From NCBI RefSeq assembly GCF_038019025.1, contig NZ_CP150496.1, positions 1,380,001 through 1,444,000 on the forward strand: a stretch of DNA of 64,000 bases. Reading direction: 5' to 3'. Source of the DNA: Polaribacter marinaquae (GTDB lineage: Bacteria > Bacteroidota > Bacteroidia > Flavobacteriales > Flavobacteriaceae). A program made the translations under genes and the position numbers. The notes under the pieces were generated by a model. It ran no database searches and was not told where the DNA came from. It saw only the letters and a list, made by a program, of their open reading frames with translations. This document shows, piece after piece, positions 46,918-55,921 of this stretch (position 1 is its first letter; each line of letters begins with the position of its first letter).

Positions 46918-48735
46918 ATGAAAAAAATACATCAATTTTTAATTATCTTTCTTATTGCTTTTACCATTAGTGCTCAAGAAAAATCGAAACCTTTTTTTAA
47001 AGATGGCGAAGCACAAATTGTTGAAGGTTTTAAAGATTCAAGCAAGTGGATTCGAACAGATTTATGGGTAGAAACCACCTTTGACACCGATGGTGACGGA
47101 AAACTAGATAGAATGCATGTAGATGTTACAAGACCTCTACAAACAGAAACAGAAGGTTTAAAATTACCTATTGTTTACGAATCTAGCCCTTATTATGCAG
47201 GAACAGCAAGTGACACACCTGGTTTATTTTGGGATGTTAAACATGAAATTGGCGCAAAAGAAAAACAAAGAACAAGAGTAGAAGTTGTTCGAAGAGGAAA
47301 AAGACCTATAATTTCAAATTCCCAAGTTAGAACTTGGGTTCCTAGAGGTTATATTGTTGTGCATTCATCATCACCAGGAACTGGTTTATCTGATGGATCT
47401 CCAACTGTTGGAGGAGACAATGAATCTTTAGCGCCAAAAGCAGTAATAGATTGGTTAAACGGACGAGCAAAAGGTTATACCGAAAGAGAAGGAAACAAAG
47501 AAGTTAAGGCATATTGGAGTACCGGAAAAGTTGGTATGACAGGTACTTCTTACAATGGTACAATTCCGTTAGCTGCAGCAACAACGGGTGTTAAAGGCTT
47601 AGAAGCAATTATACCTGTTGCACCAAATACTTCTTATTATCATTATTACAGATCTAACGGTTTGGTTAGATCTCCTGGCGGATATTTAGGTGAAGATATT
47701 GATGTTTTATACGATTACATTCATAGTGGTAAAGAAGAAAATAGATCACATAATAATAAGGTTATTCGAGATACTGAACTGGCCAACGGAATGGATAGGC
47801 AAACAGGAGATTATAATGATTTTTGGGCTGGTAGAGATTATCTAAATGATATGAAACCAATGAAAGCTGCATTATTAATGTCGCATGGTTTTAATGATTG
47901 GAACGTAATGCCAGAGCATAGTTACAGAATTTATGCAAAAGCAAAAGAAATGGGACTTCCATCTCAGATATTCTATCACCAGAACGGTCATGGTGGTCCA
48001 CCGCCAATGAAAATGATGAATCGTTGGTTTACGCGTTATTTACACGGTGTTCAAAATAACGTAGAAAAAGATGATAGAGCTTGGATTGTAAGAGAAAATG
48101 ATAAAAGAACGCAGCCAACTCCGTATAGAGATTATCCAAATCCGGCAGCAAAACCGGTAACTCTTTATTTAGAATCTGGTGCTCCAAAAGCTGGGAAACT
48201 AATAACAACTAATTCGTCTAATACAAAAGAAACTTTAGTTGATAATTATTCTTTTTCTGGCGAAAGTTTAGCGCAAGCAGAGAACACAAATCATCGTTTA
48301 ATTTATGTTTCTGAGGTTCTAAAAGAAGATTTACATATTTCTGGTTTGTCTTCTATAACAATTAAAGCATCAAGTAGTAAACCTGCAGTAAACTTATCTG
48401 TATGGTTAGTTTCTTTGCCATGGACCAAAGGTAGAAGAGCCAAAATAACAGACAATATTATTACTCGTGGTTGGGCAGATTTACAAAATCATAAATCCTT
48501 AACTAAAAGTGCTCCTTTAAAACCAGGTAAATTTTATGAAATGACTTTTGATTTACAACCAGATGATCAAATTATCAAAAAAGGACAACAAATTGGGTTA
48601 ATGATTTTTTCTAGTGATAATAATTTTACTTTATTACCAGAACCTGGCACAGAACTAACTGTAGATTTAAATGGTACTTCTATAACATTACCAATTGTTG
48701 GCGGAAAAAACGCTTTTGATAAAGCAACAAAATAA
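46918..48735 (+). CDS. Xaa-Pro dipeptidyl-peptidase-like S15 protein
   Basis: 605 aa with signal peptide MKKIHQFLIIFLIAFTISAQ. Catalytic triad in S15 order: GMTGTSYNGTIPLA (Ser), SHGFNDWNVMP (Asp) and YHQNGHGGPPP (His). N-terminal KFFFKDGEAQIVEGF-type region and WIRTDLWVETTFDTDGDGKLD (with a calcium-like DTDGDGKLD loop) precede it; a C-terminal jelly-roll ends in ELTVDLNGTSITLPIVGG. It cleaves X-Pro dipeptides from peptide N-termini, probably in the periplasm. Only ten bases separate it from the related upstream gene, which differs in sequence, so this is not a recent tandem duplication. Confidence 0.92.
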   Translation: MKKIHQFLIIFLIAFTISAQEKSKPFFKDGEAQIVEGFKDSSKWIRTDLWVETTFDTDGDGKLDRMHVDVTRPLQTETEGLKLPIVYESSPYYAGTASDTPGLFWDVKHEIGAKEKQRTRVEVVRRGKRPIISNSQVRTWVPRGYIVVHSSSPGTGLSDGSPTVGGDNESLAPKAVIDWLNGRAKGYTEREGNKEVKAYWSTGKVGMTGTSYNGTIPLAAATTGVKGLEAIIPVAPNTSYYHYYRSNGLVRSPGGYLGEDIDVLYDYIHSGKEENRSHNNKVIRDTELANGMDRQTGDYNDFWAGRDYLNDMKPMKAALLMSHGFNDWNVMPEHSYRIYAKAKEMGLPSQIFYHQNGHGGPPPMKMMNRWFTRYLHGVQNNVEKDDRAWIVRENDKRTQPTPYRDYPNPAAKPVTLYLESGAPKAGKLITTNSSNTKETLVDNYSFSGESLAQAENTNHRLIYVSEVLKEDLHISGLSSITIKASSSKPAVNLSVWLVSLPWTKGRRAKITDNIITRGWADLQNHKSLTKSAPLKPGKFYEMTFDLQPDDQIIKKGQQIGLMIFSSDNNFTLLPEPGTELTVDLNGTSITLPIVGGKNAFDKATK

Positions 48736-48756
48736 AAACAATTCTACACACATACT

Positions 48757-48792
48757 AAAAGTCTTGATATTAATTTATCAAGACTTTTTTTT
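48757..48792 (+). terminator. Terminator after the S15 pair
   Basis: Stem AAAAGTCTTGATA / TATCAAGACTTTT with a six-base loop and a T run. Confidence 0.88.
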
Positions 48793-48946
48793 GCTTAGAA
48801 AAATTAGAAGAAAACTCTTTACTAAAAATTTACGTACTTATAAAAGAGACTTCAGAATAGATTCAGTAATTTAGTAGAGCTTAAAAAAAGGTTTGTTCTG
48901 AAAACATTGAAACTCTGTTTTACAAAAATTGCAAACTAACTATAAA

Positions 48947-50008
48947 ATGAAAGAAAAATTAATTTACGGTATTCAGCAAATTGGTATTGGTGTAAAAAAT
49001 GCAGACATTGCTTTTAAATGGTACGCAACAAAACTTGGTGCAGATGCTTTAATTTTTGATGATAGTAATGAAGCAACATATATGGCAAAATATATGGGCG
49101 GTAAACCAAGAAAAAAAAGAGCTTTACTAGGCTTAAACATGCAAGGTGGTGGCGGTTACGAAATTTGGCAATACACAAATAGAAAACCATCTAAACCAGA
49201 AAATGAATTTAAAGTAGGCGATTTAGGCATTCAGTTTCCGTTTGTTAAAACAAATAATATTACAGCAACCTATAACCGCTTAAAAATTAGCAACGAAAAT
49301 ATTCTTTCTGAAATTAAAAAGGATCCAAGCGGCGTAAAATGTTTCTTTTTAAAAGATCCTTTTGATAATATTTTAAAAATAAAAGAGCACACTTCTTTCT
49401 ATCAAAATAAAAAAATTGATGTTGGTGGTATTTTTGGAGCAGCAATCGGAGTTTCTAATATTGATGTTTCACTAAAACTTTATAAAGACGTTTTGGGTTA
49501 TGATAAAGTTATTTTCGATAAAACTGATAATTTTGATGATCTTGAAAATTTAAAAAATGGTAGTAAAAGGTTTAGACGCATTTTACTTACACATTCTAAA
49601 AAGCGAGTTGGTGGCTTTTCGAAGTTTTTTGGAACCAGTGAAATAGAACTTATTCAGTGTTTAGAAAACGAGCCAACAAAAATATTTAAAAATAGATATT
49701 GGGGAGATTTAGGCTATATTCACTTATGCTTTGACGTTAAAATTTTAAAGGTATTAAAAGAAGAATGTAAACAAAAAGAAGTTCCTTTTCAGGTGATTAG
49801 TCAACCTTCTTTTAATATGGGTGATGCAAATGGGCATTGGGGATATATTGAAGATAATGATGGTACGCTTATCGAATTTATCGAAACAAATAAAGTACCG
49901 CTAATTAAAAATTTAGGCATTCATATCAATCTAAAAAATAGAAACCCTAAAAAACCTTTACCCAATTGGATGATTAAAGCTATGGCATTAAAACGTGTGA
50001 AAATATAA
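48947..50008 (+). CDS. Two-domain VOC (glyoxalase/dioxygenase-like) protein
   Basis: 353 aa from the ATG at 48947 (MKEKLIYGIQQIGIGV); a TTG 18 bases upstream is in frame but adds no conserved sequence. Two vicinal-oxygen-chelate modules are visible: GIQQIGIGVKNADIAFKWYATKLG (about 6-29) and FGAAIGVSNIDVSLKLYKDVLGYD (about 167-190), each followed by a second half (FPFVKTNNI; LGYIHLCFDV). The C-terminal DGTLIEFIE keeps a metal-binding Glu. Ligand and reaction unknown. The next gene starts three bases after the stop. Confidence 0.85.
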   Translation: MKEKLIYGIQQIGIGVKNADIAFKWYATKLGADALIFDDSNEATYMAKYMGGKPRKKRALLGLNMQGGGGYEIWQYTNRKPSKPENEFKVGDLGIQFPFVKTNNITATYNRLKISNENILSEIKKDPSGVKCFFLKDPFDNILKIKEHTSFYQNKKIDVGGIFGAAIGVSNIDVSLKLYKDVLGYDKVIFDKTDNFDDLENLKNGSKRFRRILLTHSKKRVGGFSKFFGTSEIELIQCLENEPTKIFKNRYWGDLGYIHLCFDVKILKVLKEECKQKEVPFQVISQPSFNMGDANGHWGYIEDNDGTLIEFIETNKVPLIKNLGIHINLKNRNPKKPLPNWMIKAMALKRVKI

Positions 50009-50011
50009 TTT

Positions 50012-50473
50012 ATGACATCAACAGAAATTGCACTTTTATTAAATGATGATTCTGAAAAAATTAAAAGAATTGGAGAAATTATTGGTAAAAAAATACCTGA
50101 AAAAAATAATTTTGAAAATTTAAACGAATTTGAAAAAACGTTTATTTATATAGATATTTTAGAAGATAATGTTACAAATGGCGGATTTATTCAGTTTTTT
50201 TTTAGTTCAGCAGGTGAATTTGCACATGAGATTTTTCATGCGTACTTAGCTATAAATGCAGAAAAGACAATAGATATTCTATCTGAAGCGATTATGTTAT
50301 TTCCGCAAATTCCAGTTCCAAAAGATCAAACAATAAGACAACGCATCTTAATGCAAAAGGAATCTAATATCGATCTTTGGGATGAATTAGATCATCGATT
50401 TTATAAATATGAAGACGATATTGTAAAGTTGACTTTAGCTTATGTTGAAAAAAATATATCAAATTTCGATTGA
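50012..50473 (+). CDS. DMP19/DUF4375-like protein
   Basis: 153-aa acidic soluble protein. The central motif DNVTNGGFIQFFFSSAGEFAHE and the following Ala-rich helix AEKTIDILSEAIMLFP match the DMP19-like/DUF4375 fold (four-helix, dimeric), which in some viruses mimics DNA. It lies three bases after the VOC gene and is probably translationally coupled. Function in bacteria unknown; it may be an immunity-like or DNA-mimic protein, but there is no toxin gene nearby. Confidence 0.72.
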   Translation: MTSTEIALLLNDDSEKIKRIGEIIGKKIPEKNNFENLNEFEKTFIYIDILEDNVTNGGFIQFFFSSAGEFAHEIFHAYLAINAEKTIDILSEAIMLFPQIPVPKDQTIRQRILMQKESNIDLWDELDHRFYKYEDDIVKLTLAYVEKNISNFD

Positions 50474-50476
50474 GTT

Positions 50477-50863
50477 TTATCTATCTAATATTTCTTTAAT
50501 ATTTGGTTTAAAATAATCAGGTCCTTTTAAAACTTTACCATCTTCTCGGTAAATTGGTTTTCCGTCTTCGCCTAACTTACTCATATTACTCCTATGAATT
50601 TCGTTAAAAACTTCGGTAATTTTATCTTGCATACCGTGTTCTATGATTGTGCCACACAAAATATATAGCATATCACCTAGAGCATCAGCAACCTCTACCA
50701 AATCGTTATTATTGGCAGCCTCTAAATATTCTTCATTTTCTTCTTTCATTAAATTATAACGAAGCAAATTTCTACTTTCTGTAATATTTGCAGTTGGTTC
50801 ATTTTTTATTCCTGCACCAAATGCTGTATGAAAATCGTGTACAGAATTAATTTTATCTTTCAT
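50477..50863 (-). CDS. MazG-like nucleotide pyrophosphohydrolase
   Basis: 128-aa all-alpha NTP pyrophosphatase-type protein. The metal-binding E-x2-E...E-x2-D pattern is present in MKEENEEYLEA and DLVEVADALGDMLYILCG. The C-terminal part has GKPIYREDGKVLKGPDYF, a feature of the longer single-domain HisE/MazG-like group. It likely hydrolyses non-canonical or excess NTPs. It converges on the DMP19-like gene with a gap of three bases and no hairpin between. Confidence 0.87.
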   Translation of the reverse strand: MKDKINSVHDFHTAFGAGIKNEPTANITESRNLLRYNLMKEENEEYLEAANNNDLVEVADALGDMLYILCGTIIEHGMQDKITEVFNEIHRSNMSKLGEDGKPIYREDGKVLKGPDYFKPNIKEILDR

Positions 50864-50998
50864 ATATATTTTAATTATTAGAAGTTTATAAATTCGTAAT
50901 TTTGCAACTTATAATGTTTGTTACATCTTTACAAGGTATCGAAAAATCTTAGATAAGAAAAAATAATAATTATTCAATTTTACAAAAAATTATAACCT

Positions 50999-51205
50999 AT
51001 GTTTTTAAGCGCTTATTTTACAACCGGTAGAATTATTTTTATGATTTTCTTTATTCTATCATTTATAGCTTTAATGGTTTATAGCTACAGAAAAGATATT
51101 AAAAGTCATGAAAGATATTACAAAAACGCTGGTAAAAAAGTACTAATTTATGGTAGTTTGGTTATCATTATATTTGTAACTATACGATTATTGGCAGGTA
51201 GTTAA
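50999..51205 (+). CDS. Small two-helix membrane protein, unknown function
   Basis: 68 aa with two membrane segments, about 8-28 (GRIIFMIFFILSFIALMVY) and 47-65 (KVLIYGSLVIIIFVTIRLL), linked by a charged loop KDIKSHERYYKNAGKK. Both ends are likely outside or both inside. No family assigned. It starts about 135 bases from the divergent MazG-like gene and converges on the 51207 gene with a one-base gap. Confidence 0.72.
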   Translation: MFLSAYFTTGRIIFMIFFILSFIALMVYSYRKDIKSHERYYKNAGKKVLIYGSLVIIIFVTIRLLAGS

Positions 51206-51206
51206 T

Positions 51207-51962
51207 TTATATCTTTTCTATATTCTTTAATCTTTTCCAAGCTATTTTATTGCGTTGAGTATAGATAAAGAAACAACCAATATCTAATAAAAAATAGAAC
51301 AAGCTAATACCACTTGGCGGATTATTACTAGGTAAAAAATCGAAAACACCAAAGGCCGTACTTGGCCATTTCCAGCAACCAAACGCTGTACCTCCTATTT
51401 CTAAAATCGCCACCAAAATGTACATCGAAAAAAAGAATAATTTTTCTTTTGGACGAGTCCACAGTAGCAAGAAAACTACAATAGTCATTACAAAACCAAA
51501 CACATCGTTAAAGAAAACTACATAAACTGTTGCCAATAAAACAATTATTAAAGCAAACAGTCCTTCTACTACCTCGTGGTATTTTCTAACTATTGGTGCT
51601 TTGCTAAACATAAAAATTCTACCATATAATGCTGCATGACCAAATGGTACATATAAAGGCACATTTTCTAATCTATATGTGTACATATTTAAAAGTCTCG
51701 AAAAAAGATACTCGCCTCCAAAGCCTAAAATTACCGCATAAATCATTAACTCTTGGGTTCTTTTATTCGCTCTAAAATACATTACTACAAAGCCAATTAA
51801 CATTAAAATATTAATGGGTAATTGAGAGTTTGTAACGTTTTCTGCAAAATATAAACTATCAAAAAATAGAAAAAACACAAATATTACAAATATGCCTATT
51901 CTTCTACTAAATGTATAAAATATAGCTTTTAAGTCTTTAGCTGGTACTTTTAAAATTTTCAT
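51207..51962 (-). CDS. Multi-span inner membrane protein, unknown function
   Basis: 251 aa with about seven hydrophobic segments spread from residue 20 to 235. Polar landmarks between helices are VPLYVPFGHAALYGRI and GCWKWPSTAFGVFDFLPS (about 195-213), rich in Trp/Pro/His, which suggests a conserved ligand or metal site facing the periplasm. No transporter signature recognised. Its start overlaps the tag stop by four bases (51959-51962), so it is translationally coupled to tag. Confidence 0.75.
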   Translation of the reverse strand: MKILKVPAKDLKAIFYTFSRRIGIFVIFVFFLFFDSLYFAENVTNSQLPINILMLIGFVVMYFRANKRTQELMIYAVILGFGGEYLFSRLLNMYTYRLENVPLYVPFGHAALYGRIFMFSKAPIVRKYHEVVEGLFALIIVLLATVYVVFFNDVFGFVMTIVVFLLLWTRPKEKLFFFSMYILVAILEIGGTAFGCWKWPSTAFGVFDFLPSNNPPSGISLFYFLLDIGCFFIYTQRNKIAWKRLKNIEKI

Positions 51963-52519
51963 TCTGTTGGATATTTAAAACAGTTTGTTGTGTGATCGTT
52001 AACCATACCGACAGCTTGCATATAAGCATAAACCACGGTAGAACCAACAAATTTGAATCCGCGTTTTTTTAAATCTTTAGAAATAATATCAGATAATTTA
52101 GTAGTTGCTGGCACGTCTTCTCTTTTATGAAATTTATTTAAAATTGGTTTATGATCTACATATGACCAAATAAACTTAGAAAATGAACCAAACTCTTTCT
52201 GTATATCAATAAACAATTGCGCATTTGTAATTGCACTTCTTATTTTTAATTTGTTTCTGATAATACCAGCATCTTGAAGCAAAGATTCATATTTTTTTTC
52301 TGAATATTTAGAAATTTTTTGATAATCAAAATTATCAAATGCTTTTCTAAAGTTTTCTCTTTTATTTAAAATTGTTATCCAACTTAAACCCGCCTGAAAA
52401 GTTTCTAAAACTAAAAATTCAAAGAGTGTTTCATCATCAAAAACTGGTTTTCCCCATTCGTTATCATGATAATCAATATATAATTGACTATCACTAACCC
52501 AAAAACACCTATTTTTCAT
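51959..52519 (-). CDS. tag: DNA-3-methyladenine glycosylase I
   Basis: Base-excision repair enzyme that removes 3-methyladenine from alkylated DNA. The 186-aa protein has the Tag pattern CFWV...YIDYHDNEWGKPV, the helix-hairpin-helix region ETFQAGLSWITILNKRENFR, and the zinc ligands: the N-terminal Cys, His in YHDNEWG and the C-terminal H-x3-C in DHTTNCFKY. Full length. It directly follows the M24 peptidase gene (no gap) and overlaps the membrane-protein gene by four bases. Confidence 0.93.
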   Translation of the reverse strand: MKNRCFWVSDSQLYIDYHDNEWGKPVFDDETLFEFLVLETFQAGLSWITILNKRENFRKAFDNFDYQKISKYSEKKYESLLQDAGIIRNKLKIRSAITNAQLFIDIQKEFGSFSKFIWSYVDHKPILNKFHKREDVPATTKLSDIISKDLKKRGFKFVGSTVVYAYMQAVGMVNDHTTNCFKYPTE

Positions 52520-53836
52520 CTACTTAATTTTAACTGGTATAATTTCAGTTTGCCTAGAATTTACATATTCAAAAATATTATTTCCAAAAAAACCAGCTTC
52601 TTCTAACATAATTCTAATGTTTTTGCCCCATTCTTTTAAAGCTACAGTTGTATTTAATTCTATGGCATATACTGTATTTTTATGTAAAGGATAATCTCCG
52701 TTTACTGGCACTCCGTTTTGAGAATCCCACATACCAATTGTTGTACCAGCACTATGCCCAAACATACCCAAAGGATGCGTATATATAGAAGGAACAAAAC
52801 CTTCTTTTCTTCCTTGAATTAAAGATTCTTTTAATATTTGATTTCCTGTTTTACCAACTTTCATGTTAGAAGTTAAAATATCTTGTACTCGATTTCCTTT
52901 TTTAAAGGCATCTACTAAAAATGTTGGCACAGAATTCTCGTTATCCTTTAAAACATATGCGTGCTGCTGGCAATCTGTATTTAGACCAATATAGGTAATT
53001 CCGAAATCGCAATGTAATAAATCGCCTTTTAAAATAATTTTCTTCTCTTTTCCTTTAGAAAAAGACTCTATGTGCGATTTTAAAACTTCGTTATTTCTTT
53101 GGATATCTATAGTAGGATGAAACCATGTTTCTAAACCTAAATCGGTTACTTTTTGACGTAGACACCACACCAAATCTTCTGTAGTAGTTTTACCTGGAAT
53201 GATTTTTTTTGATGAAAAAGTATCTGCAATAATATTGTGTGTAATTTGTACTAGCTCTTTGTACAATTTCATTTCTTTGGCAGTTCTTGTTTCAATCCAA
53301 CCAATGGCAAGTTTTTCTGCAGAAACCACTTTATTAACATACGATTTTGGTAGATTTTCTAATAACTCATCATAATCTGTTTTAACCAAACCATCTGCCA
53401 AAGCAAAATATTTAGAAATATTAACTCCTATTTTATTCGGATTTCTATTCTTTATAATTTCCGATAAAGCTTTCCATTGATCTGGCTCTTTTTCTTTATC
53501 CCAAGCAGATTTTATATTTTTACCAATATCATATCTTGCAACAGCTAATCTTTCTAACGTATTTTTAGCTTTATCTCTATAAAAAACAATAATAGTTCTT
53601 CTTCGCGCATTTAACCAAGTAGCGGGTAACATGGTTTTTAAAACAGGATCTTCGTTGTATTCTCTAGAAATTAACAGCCACATATCTATGTCTGCAGCAT
53701 CCATTAATTGTGGCAATAAATTAGTAAATCGGTCTTCTAATAAATTATCTTTTAATATTGCTCTTTCTCTTTCTGATAAAATCTGAGCTTGAGAAAATTG
53801 AAAAGTAAAGACAAAAAGTAGAATTAAATATTTCAT
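52520..53836 (-). CDS. M24-family Xaa-Pro peptidase-like protein, exported
   Basis: 438 aa with signal peptide MKYLILLFVFTFQFSQAQ. An N-terminal creatinase-like domain (about 25-180) is followed by the pita-bread metallopeptidase fold: D in LLHCDFGITYIG and D in GLNTDCQQH, H in HPLGMFGHSAGTTIG, E in AIELNTTV and E in IMLEEAGF, the five ligands for a two-metal centre. It cleaves N-terminal residues next to proline, here outside the cytoplasm. Together with the S15 enzymes at 44994-48735 it supports breakdown of proline-rich peptides. It is immediately adjacent to tag. Confidence 0.9.
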   Translation of the reverse strand: MKYLILLFVFTFQFSQAQILSERERAILKDNLLEDRFTNLLPQLMDAADIDMWLLISREYNEDPVLKTMLPATWLNARRRTIIVFYRDKAKNTLERLAVARYDIGKNIKSAWDKEKEPDQWKALSEIIKNRNPNKIGVNISKYFALADGLVKTDYDELLENLPKSYVNKVVSAEKLAIGWIETRTAKEMKLYKELVQITHNIIADTFSSKKIIPGKTTTEDLVWCLRQKVTDLGLETWFHPTIDIQRNNEVLKSHIESFSKGKEKKIILKGDLLHCDFGITYIGLNTDCQQHAYVLKDNENSVPTFLVDAFKKGNRVQDILTSNMKVGKTGNQILKESLIQGRKEGFVPSIYTHPLGMFGHSAGTTIGMWDSQNGVPVNGDYPLHKNTVYAIELNTTVALKEWGKNIRIMLEEAGFFGNNIFEYVNSRQTEIIPVKIK

Positions 53837-53938
53837 AATTAAAGGTTGGTTAATGGATAAAATTAATGTTAAATCAATTAAAAATCAATCTATTTTAGAT
53901 TATTTTTTGCAACTTTACTAACATTAAAATCTCTGATT

Positions 53939-54373
53939 ATGAAAATCTTAAAATATATTTCTTTTCTAATTTTATCTTGTATTGTACTTTTTTCTTGTGC
54001 ATCTACATTAAGCAACTCAAATAATAACACTAAAGAAGAACCTGTTGTAATTGCAAATGATAGTTTAGAATACGAAATAATTATTATTGATCCGGGTTTT
54101 TCATCTTACCTTGCTAGTGTTGCAAAACCAGAAGGGTTTTATGACCAAAATTATCTAGAAGCTAGAAATAAAGCTTGGGTACTTACCTGGAATCAGCGCG
54201 CTCAGAATCCAACAAATTATAATCAAGGAGTTTATGAAAACATAATAGATTATAATTCTAACACAGATTATGGCTATGAAGTTAACTACAAACTTTTTAA
54301 TTATTTTTTATTTGCTCAAAGAAAATATAAAATGAGTTTGGTAGGCGGTTTTAGAACCGGAAGAATTAATTAA
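53939..54373 (+). CDS. DUF6146 family lipoprotein
   Basis: 144 aa with lipoprotein signal MKILKYISFLILSCIVLFSC (lipobox Cys about 20). After a short Asn-rich linker the domain has EYEIIIIDPGFSSYLASVAKP, YLEARNKAWVLTWNQRAQNP and YNSNTDYGYEVNYKLFNYF, the aromatic pattern of DUF6146, found mainly in Bacteroidota. Function unknown. Its stop codon lies inside an eight-base palindrome shared with the convergent folA stop. Confidence 0.8.
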   Translation: MKILKYISFLILSCIVLFSCASTLSNSNNNTKEEPVVIANDSLEYEIIIIDPGFSSYLASVAKPEGFYDQNYLEARNKAWVLTWNQRAQNPTNYNQGVYENIIDYNSNTDYGYEVNYKLFNYFLFAQRKYKMSLVGGFRTGRIN

Positions 54374-54857
54374 CTTTTGTATAAGAAACAAAACTGTAAT
54401 CTAATTTATTTTTTTCATCCGCTGTAAAATCTTCCCTTGAATCTTCTTTCCAAATTTTTGGGTCTATTTCCGGAAAAAATACATCCGCTTCAAAAGATTT
54501 ATGAACCAATGTAATATCTAGTCGATCTGCTAAATTTTTAGCAATTGTTTCTTTGTAAATTTGTGCACCACCAATTATAAAAATCTTTTCTTCTTCTTTC
54601 GCCATTTCAATAGCTTCTTCTAAACTATTAGCAATTAAGCAACCATCTTTAAAGTAATTTTTATTTCTTGTAATAATAATTGTGGTTCTATTTGGCAAAG
54701 GCTTACCAATAGATTCAAAAGTATTTCTACCCATTAATATATAATGACCAGTTGTAACTTTTTTAAATCTTTTTAAATCTGCAGGTAAATGCCAAATTAA
54801 ATCGTTGTCTTTACCTAAAGCGTAATTTTGTGCAATAGCAGCTATAACTGTAATCAT
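54366..54857 (-). CDS. folA: Dihydrofolate reductase
   Basis: NADPH-dependent reduction of dihydrofolate, needed after thymidylate synthesis. The 163-aa protein has IAAIAQNYALGKDNDLIWHLPADLKRFK (Met20-loop region, WHLP), the NADPH motif GRNTFESIGKPLPNRTTIIITRN, FIIGGAQIY and the C-terminal Phe-rich strand. Typical length for a DHFR, similar to the trimethoprim-sensitive chromosomal form. thyA is 1.4 kb away. The gene overlaps the convergent lipoprotein gene by eight bases. Confidence 0.95.
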   Translation of the reverse strand: MITVIAAIAQNYALGKDNDLIWHLPADLKRFKKVTTGHYILMGRNTFESIGKPLPNRTTIIITRNKNYFKDGCLIANSLEEAIEMAKEEEKIFIIGGAQIYKETIAKNLADRLDITLVHKSFEADVFFPEIDPKIWKEDSREDFTADEKNKLDYSFVSYTKVN

Positions 54858-54858
54858 A

Positions 54859-55287
54859 TTAATTGAATAAATTATTAATTTTACTATTTATCTTAAAAGG
54901 TAGAATAAATGTTACTGCCACACTTTTGCCATTTAGCTTTGCTGCTTTTTTAACTTTAAACTCTTCTACCACTCGTACGATTTCCTTATGTAAATCTTTA
55001 TCTTTCTCACTTGTATTTATAACTTTTACATTCTTATTTAGATCAATATGAATTTCAACATAAAATTTATAATCAGTTATTACAAGTCCTAAAATTTTAT
55101 AATCTACTTTAGATAGGAACTTTTTTTGTAAAAAGGAATTGAACTTTGCTCTATTTTTTGAATACAAAGCCTTTGTTCCTTTAAATAATGGATACTCATC
55201 TACTTGAATTAATTTATAACTCTTAGTTTCTTGAGCATTACTGTAACAGGTAACTATTAATGCAATTATTATAAATATCTTTTTCAT
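54859..55287 (-). CDS. Secreted TonB C-terminal-like domain protein
   Basis: 142 aa with signal peptide MKKIFIIIALIVTCYSNAQ. The mature part resembles a TonB C-terminal domain: VDEYPLFKGTKAL at the start, a central HIDLNKNVKVINTSEKD strand-turn, and HKEIVRVVEEFKVKKAAKLNGKS with VTFILPFKI at the end. It lacks the TonB membrane anchor and proline linker, so it cannot replace TonB. It probably interacts with outer-membrane proteins or is a degenerate paralogue. It ends one base before folA begins and is probably co-transcribed with it. Confidence 0.7.
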   Translation of the reverse strand: MKKIFIIIALIVTCYSNAQETKSYKLIQVDEYPLFKGTKALYSKNRAKFNSFLQKKFLSKVDYKILGLVITDYKFYVEIHIDLNKNVKVINTSEKDKDLHKEIVRVVEEFKVKKAAKLNGKSVAVTFILPFKINSKINNLFN

Positions 55288-55518
55288 TATACAAAAATAA
55301 GAGAAACTTTACTTAGTTACACTTTTTTATGCCTTTTTACAATTATACAAGAAAAAATTTAAATCGATTTCGTTAGAAACTACTGATTTTCAAGTGATAA
55401 AAAGATTAAAAACTATTGTATAAATACTAAATTAAAAGAATCATTTTATAGATTTTATAATATAATTATATCAGAATTACAAAAGTGATAATTCTTTATT
55501 AAAACACTAATTTTAGGC

Positions 55519-55548
55519 TTGTTATGTTCTAATACTTGTATACTTTTA
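55519..55548 (+). promoter_or_regulatory. Promoter of the CBM48 gene
   Basis: TTG at 55519-55521 and TACTTTTA at 55541-55548 with a 19-base spacer; one mismatch to TAnnTTTG. The rest of the 300-base gap 55288-55585 shows nothing else. Confidence 0.55.
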
Positions 55549-55585
55549 CTTAAAAATTTGAGACAATTTTTAAATACAAAATACT

Positions 55586-55882
55586 ATGGCAATTAAAAAA
55601 CAATTTTTAAAAAGCAAACCTGTTTGCAAAGTAACTTTCTCTATTTCACCAAAAGAAGCTAGTAATGTAGCTGTAGTAGGAAGTTTTAACGAATGGAATG
55701 CTGCTTCTACTCCTTTAAAGAAATTAAAGAACGGTACTTTTAAAACAACTGTAGATTTAGAAGCTAATAATTCTTACGAATTTAGATATGTAATAGACGG
55801 CGTTTACACTAATGATGCAGAAGCAGATAGTTTTTCTTGGAACGATTATGCAGGTGCAGAAAACAGCGTATTAACTGTATAA
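55586..55882 (+). CDS. Stand-alone CBM48 / glycogen-binding (AMPK-type) domain protein
   Basis: 98-aa cytoplasmic protein consisting of one early-set beta-sandwich: CKVTFSISPKEASNVAVVGSFNEWN, ASTPLKKLKNGTFKTTVDLEAN and YEFRYVIDGVYTNDAEADSF. The W in GSFNEWN and the DG/ND motif of the carbohydrate-binding groove are conserved, so it should bind alpha-glucan. It has no catalytic domain and lies far from the glycogen operon (5695-10303). It might tether other proteins to glycogen or regulate its metabolism. Confidence 0.85.
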   Translation: MAIKKQFLKSKPVCKVTFSISPKEASNVAVVGSFNEWNAASTPLKKLKNGTFKTTVDLEANNSYEFRYVIDGVYTNDAEADSFSWNDYAGAENSVLTV

Positions 55883-55885
55883 AAT

Positions 55886-55919
55886 AAAAAAGACTCTCAA
55901 TTAATTGAGAGTCTTTTTT
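55886..55919. terminator. Bidirectional terminator
   Basis: A perfect palindrome: each arm is the complement of the other over 16 bases (AAAAAGACTCTCAATT and AATTGAGAGTCTTTTT), between the CBM48 gene and convergent thyA. Confidence 0.92.
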
Positions 55920-55921
55920 AT

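Noticed and set aside
44994..48735. A recent tandem duplication of S15 genes.
   Set aside because: The two proteins share the fold and triad order but differ throughout in sequence and domain details, so the duplication, if any, is ancient.
50012..50473. An immunity gene of a toxin-antitoxin or phage-defence cassette.
   Set aside because: The DMP19-like fold can act as DNA mimic, but no toxin, nuclease or defence gene lies nearby and it is coupled to a VOC protein.
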